Assembly: GCF_900104385.1 (NCBI RefSeq)
Contig: NZ_FNJA01000002.1
Location: forward strand, 744,001 to 808,000
DNA from: Rhodoferax sp. OV413
Lineage (GTDB): Bacteria; Pseudomonadota; Gammaproteobacteria; Burkholderiales; Burkholderiaceae_C
Length of the DNA stretch: 64,000 nucleotides
Reading direction: 5' to 3'
Made by a program: the position numbers and the translations under genes. The notes beneath the pieces are model-generated. The model was not told where the DNA came from. It was given only the letters and a program-made list of their open reading frames with translations, and searched no databases. Shown here piece after piece: positions 26,800 through 37,826 of the stretch (position 1 is the stretch's first letter; the number at the start of each line of letters is the position of its first letter).

Positions 26800-27549
26800 A
26801 TGAACCGCTTTGAAGGTAAAAACATTCTGGTCACCGGTGGCAGCAGTGGCATCGGCGCAGCCGCCGCCATCGCCTTTGCCCGCGAAGGCGCCCGAGTCGC
26901 CATCACCGGCCGCGACGCCGACAGCCTGGCCCGGGTCAAGGCCGAGCTTGGCCCCAACGCTCTGGCCCTGGTCAGCGAAGCCGGCGATGTGTCGGCCCAG
27001 GCCGCGCTGGTAGCCGAGCTACAGGCGCAGATGGGCGTCATCGACGGCGTCTTCATCAACGCTGGCGTCGCCAAGTTCGGCCCGCTGGCGCAGATCGACG
27101 AAGCGCTGTGGGACAGCAGCTTCGACACCAATGTCAAAGGCCCGTACTTCCTGATCCAGCGCCTGGCGGCACTGATGACCCGTGGCGGCTCCATCGTGCT
27201 GAATGGCTCGATCAATGCCCACATCGGCATGCCGAATTCCAGCGTCTACGCCGCCAGCAAGGCCGCACTGATTTCGCTGGCCAAGACCTTGTCGGCCGAG
27301 CTGCTGCCCCAGGGTGTGCGCGTGAATGTGGTCAGCCCCGGCCCGGTGACCACGCCGCTGTACGGCAAGCTGGGCCTGGCGCCCGACCAGCTGCAGGCCA
27401 TGGCCGCCAGCATCCAGACGCAGGTGCCACTGGGCCGCTTCGGCACCCCGGAAGAAATCGCCGCCACTGTGCTGCACCTGGTGTCCAAGGAGTCGGGCTT
27501 CATCGTCGGCACCGAGATCATCATCGATGGCGGCATGAGCCAGATGTGA
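26800..27549 (+). CDS. Short-chain dehydrogenase/reductase (SDR)
   Basis: A 249-residue classical SDR oxidoreductase. Cofactor motif TGGSSGIG (residues 12-19), NAG in FINAGVAKFG, catalytic S137, Y150 and K154 in YAASK, and the PG motif SPGPVTTPLY are all present. R38 in ITGRD suggests NADP preference (inference). ACCGAAGGAAACATC precedes the ATG. Likely regulated by the divergent LysR protein. Substrate unknown. Confidence 0.94.
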   Translation: MNRFEGKNILVTGGSSGIGAAAAIAFAREGARVAITGRDADSLARVKAELGPNALALVSEAGDVSAQAALVAELQAQMGVIDGVFINAGVAKFGPLAQIDEALWDSSFDTNVKGPYFLIQRLAALMTRGGSIVLNGSINAHIGMPNSSVYAASKAALISLAKTLSAELLPQGVRVNVVSPGPVTTPLYGKLGLAPDQLQAMAASIQTQVPLGRFGTPEEIAATVLHLVSKESGFIVGTEIIIDGGMSQM

Positions 27550-27550
27550 G

Positions 27551-27625
27551 GCTACGCGCAAGCAGCTATCTATTTAATAGCTTCTTGCGCAGATGGAATA
27601 TGCGCTGGAGGCCGATTTTTTATAA
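27551..27625. repeat. Family A repeat, two copies head to head
   Basis: GCTACGCGCAAGCAGCTATC is followed by TATTTAATAGCTTCTTGCGC and then ATATGCGCTGGAGGCCG with a T-rich tail. The two inverted half-copies share the AT centre. The element lies between the convergent SDR and GGDEF-EAL genes and supplies the TAA stop of the latter. Confidence 0.8.
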
Positions 27626-30172
27626 ATTTTCAGCACTGCCGCCGGGCAGGGCGCGGGCGCTCCAGTCGACTTGCTCCAGCGGCACCGGACGGCCAAACCA
27701 ATAGCCTTGCGCGTGGCTGCAGCCCATCTGCCGCAGGCGCTGCGCCTGGGCCGCGGTTTCCACCCCTTCGGCCACCACGGCGACATCAAAGCCCTCGGCC
27801 ATGTGCAGCACGGCGGACACGATGGACGCGTCCTGCGGCGAGCTGCAGAGGTTGCGCACAAAGCTCCGGTCGATCTTCAGGCAGTCGAATGGCAGCAGGC
27901 CCAGGTAGGCCAGCGAGGAGTAGCCGGTGCCGAAGTCGTCGATGGCGATCTTCACGCCCTGGGCGCGGATCTCGCGCAGCCGCTCTTCGGTCTGGCCGTC
28001 TTGCTCGATCAGCACCGACTCGGTCAGCTCCAGCGTCAGGTGCTGCGGCGGCAGGCCGCTGTCGTGCAAGGCCTGCTGCAGTGTGGCGCTGAAGTCGGAC
28101 TGGATCAACTGGCGCGCCGACACGTTCACGTGCAGCTCGAAGTTGGCCGGCAGCTGCGCCAGACGCTGTGCGATGTCGCGGGTGGCCGTGCGCAAAACCC
28201 AGTCGCCCAGCGCCAGGATCAGGTCGGAGGTTTCGGCGATCGGAATGAACAGGCCGGGCAGCACCAGGCCGCGCGCCGGGCTCTGCCAGCGCACCAGGGC
28301 TTCCACGCCGCTGACCTGGCCGGTGGCCATCTGCACTACGGGCTGGTAATGCAGCAAAAACTGGCTGCGCTCCAGCGCCTGGCGCAGCTCATTGGCCAGC
28401 CGCGCCTGTTCCAGCGATTGCTCCATCATGCCGGGCTCGAACAGCATGCAGGCACCCCGGCCCCGGCGCTTGACTTCGCCCAGGGCCACGCTGGCATTGC
28501 GCAGCCATTCCGGCAAGGCATGGGCAAACAGCTGCCCCTGGACCATGCCGACCGAGGCGGTCACGATCACCTCGTCACCGCCCGAGGCGAACGGGTGCGA
28601 GAACAAACGGCCGATGTCCGAACCCAGCTCGCCCGCGGAATGCGCCGGGCCCAGATGCAGCACGGCAAATTCGTCGCCGCCCACCCGTGCGAGCAGCACC
28701 GGATCGGGGAACCGGGCGCGCATGCGCTCGGCGATGGCTTGCAGCAAGCGGTTGCCGGTGCCGTGCCCCACGTTGTCGTTGATGGCGCGAAAGCCGTCCA
28801 GCCCGACCAGGCACAAGACCGCGGGGCGGGCGTCGTCCCAGTCGACTTCTTCCAGCAGGCCCTGGCGCGTGAGCAACTGGGTCAGGTGGTCGTAGCGCAG
28901 CTGCTTGCGCATATCGTTGAAAGAATGCTGCAGGCGTTGCGCCATGGCATTGAAAGCCTGCACCAGGGTGGCGGTTTCCTGCACGGCGTTGACCGGAGTG
29001 ATCTTGGTGTCCCATTGGCCCAGCGCCAGCTGGTTGGCGGCCTGGGCGGTGCGCTGGATGGGGCGGGTAACCCATCCAATGGCCCACAGGCCGAGCAGGC
29101 AGCCCAGGCCCGCAAAGCCGGCGATCCACACCAGGCTGCGCCGGCTGGAGGCGCGTATATCGCCCAGCAGATCGGATTCGGGCACCAGGGTCACGATGCG
29201 CCAATGCAGTCCGCGTATGTCCGAGTAGGGGGCGACCCGGCCGATGTACAACTGGCCGTTGACGTCCAGCTGAAAGCCCGAGGTGCTTGCCGGGGCGGCT
29301 TCTGCGACGGCCGGTGCAGCGGCGCGCAGCACCGGGTTGGCCGCTTCCTGGAGGCGCAGGCGTTCGCCGCGGGAGGTGCCGTTGTGGCCGTCGGCCAGCA
29401 CCGAGCCGGGCTCCGAATGCGCCACCAGGCGCCCTTCGAGATCGGTGATGGCGATGATGCCAGTACCGCGCAGAGGCTCCTCGCGCAGAAAATGGTTCAG
29501 GCCGTCGAGCTTGATATCGGCCTCCATGACACCGATCAGCTTGTTCCCGACCTTGACCGGGCTGGCCGCCGAGATGGTGATCTCGGCCCGCTCGTCGTAG
29601 TTGGCGTAGATGTCCGACCAGCCGGCCTTGCCGGACTGGGCAAACGGCGCATACCAGGGGCGCACGCGCGGATCGTATGTGTCGTAAGAGGCGACGACTT
29701 CGCTACCGGGGTGGTCGCCCTTGTAAATGCGCAGCTGGCCCTGGGTCGAGGCGTCTTTGAGCATCAGCGCGAAATGGGCTCCGGCACCTTCCCGGCGCAT
29801 GCCGGCGAGTTCTCCTGCCTCGCTGCCGAAATCCAGCACGCTCATTTGCGTGTGGTCCAGGTAGCGGTCTTGGTAGACGCCGCGCAGATGGCGGTAGATG
29901 GGGCCCAGGTCATGCGGGGTGTAGAGCCCATGGCGGCTGATCGCGTCGGCAATATCGGCCTGGATGCGAAACGGCTCGTCTAGAAAATTGGCCAGCCGGT
30001 TGCTGGAGGCCACCATCAGTGCATCCAGTATGCGGGTGCTGGTGGTGTCTATCAGGCGGGCGGTGTTGGCTTGCTGCGTCAGTGCCTGCAAGGCCACGGT
30101 CACCACCAGGATCAGCGCAAACGGCACGGTGATCGCGACTCTGAGGGATGGCCGAAAATTACGCATGTGCAA
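27620..30172 (-). CDS. Cache-HAMP-GGDEF-EAL sensor protein (cyclic-di-GMP turnover)
   Basis: An 850-residue membrane sensor. An N-terminal helix (about 12-32) is followed by a periplasmic double-Cache region (about 35-340, with YDPRVRPWY), a second helix near 350-370 and HAMP. A GGDEF domain (RVGGDEFAVL intact) and an EAL domain (GVEALVRW, NVSARQL, IDDFGTGYSSL, KIDRSF, AEGVET, QGYWFGRP) follow. The EAL catalytic set looks complete, so phosphodiesterase activity is likely. A canonical RxxD inhibitory site is not at the usual spacing before GGDEF. The ligand is unknown; the Cache type often binds amino or carboxylic acids. Confidence 0.93.
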   Translation of the reverse strand: MHMRNFRPSLRVAITVPFALILVVTVALQALTQQANTARLIDTTSTRILDALMVASSNRLANFLDEPFRIQADIADAISRHGLYTPHDLGPIYRHLRGVYQDRYLDHTQMSVLDFGSEAGELAGMRREGAGAHFALMLKDASTQGQLRIYKGDHPGSEVVASYDTYDPRVRPWYAPFAQSGKAGWSDIYANYDERAEITISAASPVKVGNKLIGVMEADIKLDGLNHFLREEPLRGTGIIAITDLEGRLVAHSEPGSVLADGHNGTSRGERLRLQEAANPVLRAAAPAVAEAAPASTSGFQLDVNGQLYIGRVAPYSDIRGLHWRIVTLVPESDLLGDIRASSRRSLVWIAGFAGLGCLLGLWAIGWVTRPIQRTAQAANQLALGQWDTKITPVNAVQETATLVQAFNAMAQRLQHSFNDMRKQLRYDHLTQLLTRQGLLEEVDWDDARPAVLCLVGLDGFRAINDNVGHGTGNRLLQAIAERMRARFPDPVLLARVGGDEFAVLHLGPAHSAGELGSDIGRLFSHPFASGGDEVIVTASVGMVQGQLFAHALPEWLRNASVALGEVKRRGRGACMLFEPGMMEQSLEQARLANELRQALERSQFLLHYQPVVQMATGQVSGVEALVRWQSPARGLVLPGLFIPIAETSDLILALGDWVLRTATRDIAQRLAQLPANFELHVNVSARQLIQSDFSATLQQALHDSGLPPQHLTLELTESVLIEQDGQTEERLREIRAQGVKIAIDDFGTGYSSLAYLGLLPFDCLKIDRSFVRNLCSSPQDASIVSAVLHMAEGFDVAVVAEGVETAAQAQRLRQMGCSHAQGYWFGRPVPLEQVDWSARALPGGSAENL

Positions 30173-30417
30173 TTCTGCAAGAGCGGGGCTTGCGACGATA
30201 GGTTGGCAGTGGGGATGCGGTCACATGACAGCGTTCACCGTTCCGTCCTCGCCGATACAACGGTCGAAATCCAGTATCCCACACGCAGACCGGTACGGCA
30301 GCCAGAAATTGCGCCGAAAAGCCGCCTCAGGTCGGTTATGCCAAGGCTGGTTCGGCCAGCGGCCGGCTCCGACTACGCATAAACCCTGGGGTCGCGCATT
30401 CAGCGCGGCTGGGCTTT

Positions 30418-31998
30418 TCAGGTGGCGGACAGCAGGGTGGGGCGATGGCCCGCCTGCGGCATGCCGCTGAGCCGGAACGTGGACACCAGTTGGGCCAAAC
30501 GGTTCGCCTGCTCGCCCAGGCTTTCGGCCGCGGCTGCAGACTGCTCGACCAGCGCGGCGTTTTGCTGCGTCATCTGGTCCAGGTCGGTGACGGCGGTGTT
30601 GACCTGCGAGATGCCATCGCTCTGGGCAGAGGAGGCGGTGGAAATTTCACCGATCATGTCCGACACGCGGCGCACCGAACTGACGATTTCGGTCATGGTT
30701 TTGCCCGCATCGGCGACCAGTTGCGTGCCCTGGTTGACCTTGGTGACCGAGATGTCGATCAGGCTCTTGATTTCTTTGGCGGCACCCGCAGAGCGCCCGG
30801 CCAGGCTGCGCACCTCGTTCGCCACCACGGCAAACCCGCGGCCTTGCTCGCCGGCACGGGCCGCCTCTACCGCGGCATTCAGCGCCAGGATATTGGTCTG
30901 GAACGCAATGCCATCGATGATGCCAATGATGTCGGAGATCTTGCGGGCGCTGACGTTGATCTCCTCCATGGTGCTCACCACATGCGCCACTGCCGCGCCG
31001 CCGCGCACCGCCACCGCGGTGGCCGATGCGGCGAGCTGGTTGGCCTGCTGCGCCGAGTCGGCCGATTGGCGGACGGTGCTGGTCAGCTGCTCGGTCGACG
31101 AGGCTGCGTGCTGCAGGTTGGTGGCGGTTTGTTCGGTGCGCAGTGCCAGGTCCTTGTTGCCGGTGGCGATCTCGGCGCTGGCCAGGCGAATCGATTCGGA
31201 AGAGTCGAATACCGTGGAGATCGACTGGTTCAGCTGCGCTGCCATGGAGCCCAGCGCGCGCATCAGGTCGCCCACTTCATCGGTGCGCGTACTGGATGCG
31301 TCGACCCGCAGGTCGCCTCCGGCCACGCCATGCGCCACTTCCACGGCGCGGGCCAGTTCTTTCACCAGCTTGCGCTGCACCAGCCAGGACAGGCCGACCG
31401 CGATGCCCGCAACCAGCAGGCTCAGCGCACCAAGCCAGAGGTTGGTGCGCTGTGAGCGCTGCTGTGACGCCACTATGGCGGTGTGCGACCGGGCTTCGCT
31501 GCGCTCCACGATGCCGGACAGGGTTTTGTTGAGGCTGGAGAAGGTGGCGTCGGCGTTTTGCATGGCCGCAATACCCGTATTCGGGTCCATCGATGCGAGG
31601 TCGATGGCGGCGTCCGTCTGCTTGCCGTAACTGGCGATCTGCTTGCCCAGGTCGGCGACGGCGGCCTGCAATTCCGGGTTGCCGCTTTCGGTGCCGGCGA
31701 GCGCGGCCGCCACCCGCTTGATGCCATCGAGCTGGGCCGCCAGATCGGTACGGAACGCCTTGGTCTTGGCGTCGTCCATGGAGCCGATCAGCGTCATGGT
31801 CTTGTAGACGCTGGAATGCACGTGCCCCAGCTGCAGTTGCACCTGGGCGATGGTCTTGAAGTCCTCCAGGCTGGACGCCGAGCTGGCGAGCCCCTTGCTG
31901 GTCTCCTGGCTCATCAGCTGCGAATTGATGTGCCCGGCAAACAGCACCACCACGGCGGTTAACAAAGGCGCGGCCAGTAGTTTCAGACCTAGTTTCAT
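30418..31998 (-). CDS. Methyl-accepting chemotaxis protein
   Basis: A 526-residue chemoreceptor. It has a first membrane helix (residues 5-24), a periplasmic helical domain of about 160 residues, a second helix ([20 protein letters not shown]), HAMP, and a signalling domain with the tip [20 protein letters not shown]. No CheR/CheB tether pentapeptide at the end (TLLSAT). It shares most of its cytoplasmic half with the receptor at 11152. A secreted Cache-domain protein gene lies 97 bases upstream on the same strand and may be its partner. Confidence 0.94.
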   Translation of the reverse strand: MKLGLKLLAAPLLTAVVVLFAGHINSQLMSQETSKGLASSASSLEDFKTIAQVQLQLGHVHSSVYKTMTLIGSMDDAKTKAFRTDLAAQLDGIKRVAAALAGTESGNPELQAAVADLGKQIASYGKQTDAAIDLASMDPNTGIAAMQNADATFSSLNKTLSGIVERSEARSHTAIVASQQRSQRTNLWLGALSLLVAGIAVGLSWLVQRKLVKELARAVEVAHGVAGGDLRVDASSTRTDEVGDLMRALGSMAAQLNQSISTVFDSSESIRLASAEIATGNKDLALRTEQTATNLQHAASSTEQLTSTVRQSADSAQQANQLAASATAVAVRGGAAVAHVVSTMEEINVSARKISDIIGIIDGIAFQTNILALNAAVEAARAGEQGRGFAVVANEVRSLAGRSAGAAKEIKSLIDISVTKVNQGTQLVADAGKTMTEIVSSVRRVSDMIGEISTASSAQSDGISQVNTAVTDLDQMTQQNAALVEQSAAAAESLGEQANRLAQLVSTFRLSGMPQAGHRPTLLSAT

Positions 31999-32095
31999 AG
32001 GAGCTTCCTCAGCGTGACCGCGCAGCGGCGGGTGGTGGGTCTGGCCAAAGCAACTGCTACCTCAGAGCCCGGCGTGGCTCTTGGCTGTTGGGCTC

Positions 32096-32557
32096 TTATT
32101 TGTAGATGCCACCGCACACCACTGCATCGTCGAGCTTTTCGCAGTACATGCTTTTGGGGGCGATCTTCTTGGTCGTGGGGTCGGTGAACTTGTAGTCCTG
32201 CCAGAACGTGCCCTTGCTCTTGGCCAGTTCCATGCGTTCTTTGACGAACTCTTTGCCGTCCACATCCTTCAGGTCGATCAGGTTCTTGCCGACCATTTTC
32301 TCGTTGGCACCGTGGGCGCGGACCGTGCCGTCCAGCGCATAGATCACCAGGTACAGATCGCGGTCAACGAACTGGCCGGCCTTGTTGCTGATCTCGGCGG
32401 CGCCTTTGTCCTTGCCATTGGCTTTGATGAAGGCCACCCCTTTCTTGACCATGGCCGTGGCTTCTGCCGCCGTGGCCTTGTCCTGGGCGTGGGCCAGCTG
32501 CATGAAGGGAGCTGCCAGCACGCAGGCTAAAGATGCAATGAGAATAGACGGCTTCAT
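32096..32557 (-). CDS. Secreted single-Cache domain protein
   Basis: A 153-residue exported protein. The Sec signal is MKPSILIASLACVLAAPFMQ, cut near AHA-QD. The remainder is one small Cache domain with the blocks ATAMVKKGVAFIKANGKDKG and GQFVDRDLYLVIYALDG, and the closing KSMYCEKLDDAVVCGGIYK. Two cysteines near the end may form a disulfide. Free-standing periplasmic Cache proteins are often encoded beside chemoreceptors or histidine kinases, as here. AGGAGATCCC precedes the ATG. Confidence 0.85.
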   Translation of the reverse strand: MKPSILIASLACVLAAPFMQLAHAQDKATAAEATAMVKKGVAFIKANGKDKGAAEISNKAGQFVDRDLYLVIYALDGTVRAHGANEKMVGKNLIDLKDVDGKEFVKERMELAKSKGTFWQDYKFTDPTTKKIAPKSMYCEKLDDAVVCGGIYK

Positions 32558-32691
32558 GGGATCTCCTGTGGTTATCTGTGAATATGCGTCACGTCAAGGT
32601 TCCTAGGCCAGTATCAACCCATTTGGTCCAGCGGCGGCTCCAGATTTTCCCCTTTTGTGTGGATGTGCGGTAGATGCCACAACACCGGGTG

Positions 32692-34160
32692 TTATTGCGG
32701 ATAGGGCGCGGGCGGTGGATGGCGGAACGTGCCGTCGGTGAGTGGGAATGCTGGCAGCGGCAGGCTCAGGCGCACGCACAGGCCGTGCGGCTGCATGTTC
32801 AGCGCCGCCGCTGTGCCGCCATGGCGTGCCGCAATTTCTGCCACGATGGACAGGCCCAGGCCGCAGCCGCCGGGTATCTCGCTGGCGCGCCAGAAGCGTT
32901 CGAACACCCGCGACACATCTGCATCGGGCAAGCCCGGGCCGTTGTCCTCTACCTCGACCACGGCCTGGCCTTGCTGGCGTTGTACCCGCAGGGTGACGGT
33001 GGCGCCACGGCCTGCATAGTGCAGGGCGTTGTCGATCAGGTTGCTCAGGGCTTCGCGCAGCAGCAGCTTTTCGCCCTGGGTGATCATGCTGTCCTCGCCC
33101 TCAAAGCCCAGGTCGATGCCGGCGGCGATGGCGCGCGGCGTCCATTCGCGGGCCACTTCGCGCGCCAGCGCCGCCATGTCCAGCGGCTGCTGGTTGATGT
33201 CGGCCTCGGTACGCGCCAGCGACAGCAGCTGGTGCACCAGGTGGGCGCTGCGCAGCGCGCCAGAGTGCACCTTGGCGAGCCGTTCCTGCAGCGCCTGCGG
33301 GTCGCGTTCCGTCAGGGCCAGCTCGGTCTGGCTGATCAGCCCGGCCAGCGGGGTGCGCAGCTGGTGGGCCGCGTCGTTGATGAAGCGCTTTTCCTGGCCC
33401 AGGCTGCGGCGCACCGCGGCCAGCATCTGGTTGACCGCCTCGGCCAGGGAATGCACCTCTTGCGGCGCCTGGGTCAGCTCGATCGGCGACAAGGTCGTGA
33501 AGCTGCGCTGGGTGCGGTCGCCGAGCAGGGCTTCGAGCCGCTTCAGCGGCTGCAGGCCGCGGCCGATGCCGATGTAGACCACGCTGCCGATTAGCGCGCC
33601 CAGCAGCACCAGCGGCACCAGCATGTCGGCCACCAGTTCGCGGGCGATGCGCTGCTGCACGGCCAGGCTTTTGGCTACCTGCACGCGCAGCCGCTGCGGT
33701 GCGTCTGCGTCGCCGTAGTTCACCTCCAGCAAGGCCACGCGCACCGGCTTCTTGTCCAGCAGGGCTTCGTAGATCAGCGGCTCGCCGGCCGTCACCGGAA
33801 TGTCCAGCAGCGGGTCGGGCAGCTTGCTATTGCCCAGCACGAACTGGCCGGGTGGCGACGACACCATGTAGCTGACGCGGTCGGTCGGGTCTTGTTCGAT
33901 GATGTCCTGCGCGGCGCGCGGAAAGTCCACCAGCAGGCCCGAACCCATGGGCTTGACCTGGCGCGCCAGCGAACGCACCGACTGGGTCAGCGACTGGTCG
34001 ATGCCTTTCTCTGCATAGTTGAGCGCGATGCGGTAGGCCAGCAGCCCGCCGACCAGCCACAGCAGCAGCTGCGGCAGCAGCAGCCAGAGCAGCAGCTGGC
34101 GCTTCAGCGAGAGGCCGGGGGCTTTGTCTTTCTGCAGGCCGGGCGGTAGCCCCAGCAGCG

Positions 34161-34164
<4 letters not shown>
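32692..34164 (-). CDS. Sensor histidine kinase (TctE/QseC-like)
   Basis: A 490-residue membrane kinase. Two membrane helices (about 27-45 and 180-202) bound a periplasmic domain of the 2CSK_N type (SYMVSSPPGQFVLGNSKLPD). A HAMP-like linker and the phosphoacceptor box INDAAHQLRTPLAG (H267) follow, then the ATPase motifs NLIDNALHYA, VEDNGPGLPD and GGCGLGLSIV. It overlaps the response regulator gene by four bases. TctE-type kinases sense tricarboxylates and control tctCBA uptake genes, but no such transporter is in the window, so the stimulus is open. Confidence 0.93.
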
Positions 34165-34862
<698 letters not shown>

Positions 34863-34951
34863 GGGCAGAGCATAGCAAGCCGCGGTTTACTATTGACCTC
34901 TCGGTCACCCTTAGCCCGGGTGCACCGTCCCGAGTCCCTGCGCTACGGCAC

Positions 34952-35012
34952 TACATAAATGCTAGCTGCCTGCGCTTATTTAATCTGCGCTAGAGCCCGA
35001 TTTAATGCATAA
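34952..35012 (+). repeat. Interspersed repeat, family A
   Basis: TACATAAATGCTAGCTGCC, TGCGCTTATTTAATCTGCGC, TAGAGCCCGATTTAATGC: a well-kept copy between the divergent response-regulator and HAD phosphatase genes. Confidence 0.85.
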
Positions 35013-35054
35013 ATCTGGTTCTGGCCCTCCCAACCTCTTGAGAAGCGAGATCGC

Positions 35055-35717
35055 ATGAAATTTGAAGCCGTGTTGTTTGACTGTGATGGCGTGCTGGTGG
35101 ATTCGGAGCCGTTGACCAACGGCGTGCTGCGCGACATGCTGGCCGAGCGCGGCTGGGAACTGTCGGTAGACGAGTGCATGCGCTTCTTTGTCGGCAAGGC
35201 GGTCATGGACGAGGTCGCGACCATCGAGAAGCACACCGGCCAGCCCGTCACCGAAGCCTGGATGGCCGAGTTCCGCAGCCGGCGCAACCAGGCGCTGCAA
35301 GACCAGCTGCTGCCCATCCCCAATATCCACGCGGCGGTGCAGGCCATCCATACTGCCTACGCGGGCGGCATTGCCTGCGCCTCCGGGGCTGACCGGATCA
35401 AGGTCGAGCTGCAGCTGCGCAAGGTCGGCCTGATCGAATACTTCGACGGCCGGGTCTTCAGCGGCCACGAAATGCCGCGCTCCAAACCCTGGCCCGACGT
35501 GTATCTGGCCGCCGCCGCGGCGCTGCAGGCCAATCCGCAGCGCTGCGCGGTGGTCGAAGACACGGTAACCGGCGTGCGCGCCGGCGTGGCGGCCGGCGCC
35601 ACGGTGTTCGGCTATTCGCCCGCCAGCTCCGGCCATGTGGATGCGCAAACCCTGCGCGAAGCCGGCGCCTCGGCCACCTTTACCGACATGGAGCAGCTGG
35701 CCGCGCTGTTGGTTTAG
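35055..35717 (+). CDS. HAD-superfamily hydrolase (phosphoglycolate phosphatase-like)
   Basis: A 220-residue HAD phosphatase of subfamily IA. The nucleophile motif is FDCDGVLVDSE (D9 and D11). A helical cap follows, then motif II CASGADR, motif III lysine in RSKPWPD, and motif IV VVEDTVTGVRAG. It resembles beta-phosphoglucomutase and phosphoglycolate phosphatase relatives; the substrate is probably a small sugar phosphate. It stands alone and is convergent with the lipoprotein gene. Confidence 0.88.
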   Translation: MKFEAVLFDCDGVLVDSEPLTNGVLRDMLAERGWELSVDECMRFFVGKAVMDEVATIEKHTGQPVTEAWMAEFRSRRNQALQDQLLPIPNIHAAVQAIHTAYAGGIACASGADRIKVELQLRKVGLIEYFDGRVFSGHEMPRSKPWPDVYLAAAAALQANPQRCAVVEDTVTGVRAGVAAGATVFGYSPASSGHVDAQTLREAGASATFTDMEQLAALLV

Positions 35718-35735
35718 CCGGAGTTTTCAGGCCTC

Positions 35736-37748
35736 TCAGGGTGTGAACGTGGGGAGGCCTAGTTGGCTGAGTACCGCATTGCCGGCAGTGCCGTTCAGGC
35801 GGACCACTTTGTAGCTCGACAGCTTGTCTTTGTAGCCCCAGTACACCTGGCCCGCCCGTTCCACAAACACGCGGTCGTAGGTCAAGGCGGCAAATGCTGC
35901 GGGCAGGGCGCTGAACGTCATGACACGGGCATCGCCCAGGGTGGTGATGGTGTACGTGCCGGTTCCCACGGTGGTGCAGTTGCGGGTGGAGCCGTTGATG
36001 GAGCGCTGCAGGCAGGTGTAGAAGGTAACCGCATTGCTGCTACCCCCGGCAAAAGAGACCCGTAGCCGCTTGTTACCGGTGTAGTAACCGGTGGCCGTGC
36101 TGCTGGTACCCAACGCTGCGCTGCCCAAATTGCCCATGCTGGTGGTGGTGTTGCCCCAGGCCGTGTTCGGCGTCAGGCTGGAGAAGGTCTGCCCATTCAG
36201 TCCCGTCAGGGTGCCTGCCGCATAGCTGCAGGGTGTACCTGGGTTGCGGGCAATCACGGTTTCCAAAGTCACCGCCTGGGATGCATTGTTGGCCTGCGCG
36301 GTATTGCAGGCTACGCCGCTGTTGGCCACGGCATCTCCGCCCGCGGCTACGTCGGCATCGGCTACGGTGACGATATTGTCGGATTGCACGTCATACGCGA
36401 TGGCCACCTCTGTGGTGACGGAATTTTGCACCTGCAGTTTCGAGTCGGCAGGGAACGTGGCTGAGCCCACACTGGCGGTGACCGTGCCGGTAAACCAGGT
36501 GGGGGCTTTGCCCCAGTTGCTGCCGCCGGTGCGTGTGGCCTGGATCAGGGCGAACACGTCGGCCATGGTTTTGCCCTCTATGCTCGTCGTGACCCGCTGG
36601 GAGCTGCCTTTTTCGGAGCTGTCGCAGAAGTTGTAGCTTGAGCGCCCTTGCGCATCGCGCACCGTGCTGGTGTTCTGGAAGCCAATCGTGCAGCCCACCC
36701 AGGCGCTACCGCTCCAATGCAGGTCGCCAGCCCGGGTCGGGTCATTGCTGCGTACCCATTCGGTGTCCACGCCGGCGACCCGTGCGTGCCGGATGGAGCG
36801 GTAGCGCACCAAGCCATTGGCGTCGGGTGTGTTTTCTGCGGCCGTCGAGGTAAAGATGCGGGTGTACCAGTTGCTGCTGTCGCCGGCGTTCACCCAGTCC
36901 AGTGCGAAACTGGCGACCGGCGTGGCGGATTCCGTCACGGCCGGGGCCTTGGCCAGCTCTACCGCTGCCGCCACGGTGGTGGGCGTCAAGCCTGCGTCGG
37001 CCACCACCGTGGCCACGGCGTTGGCGATGGCCGTCTTGCAGGCATCCGAGGTTTTGACCGCGCAGGCCGTCACCACCGCGTCGTCGCTGCCGGCCAGCAC
37101 GGCCGCTGCCAGCAAATTGCTGGCGTTGTCCAAAATGGCTTTTTGGATTTCTGCTTTGGTCAGGCTGGGTGTGGCCAAGGTGCTGGTTTGGCTCTGGATG
37201 GCGGCTACCAGCACCCGCGCCGCATTGGCGGCCTGGCTGTCGGGGGTGGCCACGTAATTGGCCATGGGGGAGTTGCTCAAACCCGCCTGCGACTGCACCG
37301 CAGCGGCGGCTGCGGTGGTGCTCAAGCCCTGGGATGCCACCAGCAGCTGCACCAGCGTCGTCAAGGGGCTGACCACCGCCGTTTGGTCGGCCGGGGCCGT
37401 CAGGGTATAGGCGGTGGCGGCCGTAATCGGTGTGCTGGGGTCGTCCATGTCGATGGCGCCAGGCCCGACCACGGCCACTACCGGGTATTTGCCCAGATCC
37501 GTGTTGGGTACGGAAAAACTGACTTTCCCGTCGGCACCGCTGGTGCCCTGCGGCTCGCTTGCGTCGCAGCTGCTGTTGCCGTTGACATCCAGGCAGACCG
37601 TCGCACCCTGGATGAGGCCGTCCATCACCGTCAAGGCGACGGTCGAGCTGGCGGGCGCGACCGCGACCGGGCTACCACCGTCTCCGCCGCAGGCTGCAAG
37701 TGCTGCAATCGCGGCGCCGGACAGCGCCCATTTCACATGGCTTTTCAT
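35736..37748 (-). CDS. Large lipoprotein of unknown function
   Basis: A 670-residue exported protein. Signal MKSHVKWALSGAAIAALAAC with the lipobox ending at C20, then GGDGGS. The N-terminal part is Ala/Thr-rich and has a carboxypeptidase-regulatory-like segment (GLIQGATVCLDVNGNSSCD). Helical repeats and a long beta-rich C-terminal region with several cysteines follow. No enzyme motif is recognised. ATG 37748 follows AAAGGAACCACG; a longer in-frame start is rejected. It is divergent from a LuxR regulator across a perfect 16-base palindrome, so it is likely that regulator's target. Confidence 0.8.
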   Translation of the reverse strand: MKSHVKWALSGAAIAALAACGGDGGSPVAVAPASSTVALTVMDGLIQGATVCLDVNGNSSCDASEPQGTSGADGKVSFSVPNTDLGKYPVVAVVGPGAIDMDDPSTPITAATAYTLTAPADQTAVVSPLTTLVQLLVASQGLSTTAAAAAVQSQAGLSNSPMANYVATPDSQAANAARVLVAAIQSQTSTLATPSLTKAEIQKAILDNASNLLAAAVLAGSDDAVVTACAVKTSDACKTAIANAVATVVADAGLTPTTVAAAVELAKAPAVTESATPVASFALDWVNAGDSSNWYTRIFTSTAAENTPDANGLVRYRSIRHARVAGVDTEWVRSNDPTRAGDLHWSGSAWVGCTIGFQNTSTVRDAQGRSSYNFCDSSEKGSSQRVTTSIEGKTMADVFALIQATRTGGSNWGKAPTWFTGTVTASVGSATFPADSKLQVQNSVTTEVAIAYDVQSDNIVTVADADVAAGGDAVANSGVACNTAQANNASQAVTLETVIARNPGTPCSYAAGTLTGLNGQTFSSLTPNTAWGNTTTSMGNLGSAALGTSSTATGYYTGNKRLRVSFAGGSSNAVTFYTCLQRSINGSTRNCTTVGTGTYTITTLGDARVMTFSALPAAFAALTYDRVFVERAGQVYWGYKDKLSSYKVVRLNGTAGNAVLSQLGLPTFTP

Positions 37749-37826
37749 CGTGGTTCCTTTGGGTGGATGCGCTGTGCGCGCTTTTGTAAAGAAACTTAGT
37801 CTCGATGCCCCAAAGGCCCGCCACAA

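Noticed and set aside
27671-29983. Long open frame of 770 codons on the plus strand opposite the GGDEF-EAL gene
   Set aside because: It is antisense to a gene with intact catalytic motifs. Its translation is His/Gln/Arg/Ala-rich with no domain, as expected of a GC-rich shadow frame.
30173-30417. A small gene or RNA between the GGDEF-EAL and chemoreceptor genes
   Set aside because: No ribosome site with a credible frame and no strong stem-loop was found; it is likely promoter and leader sequence.
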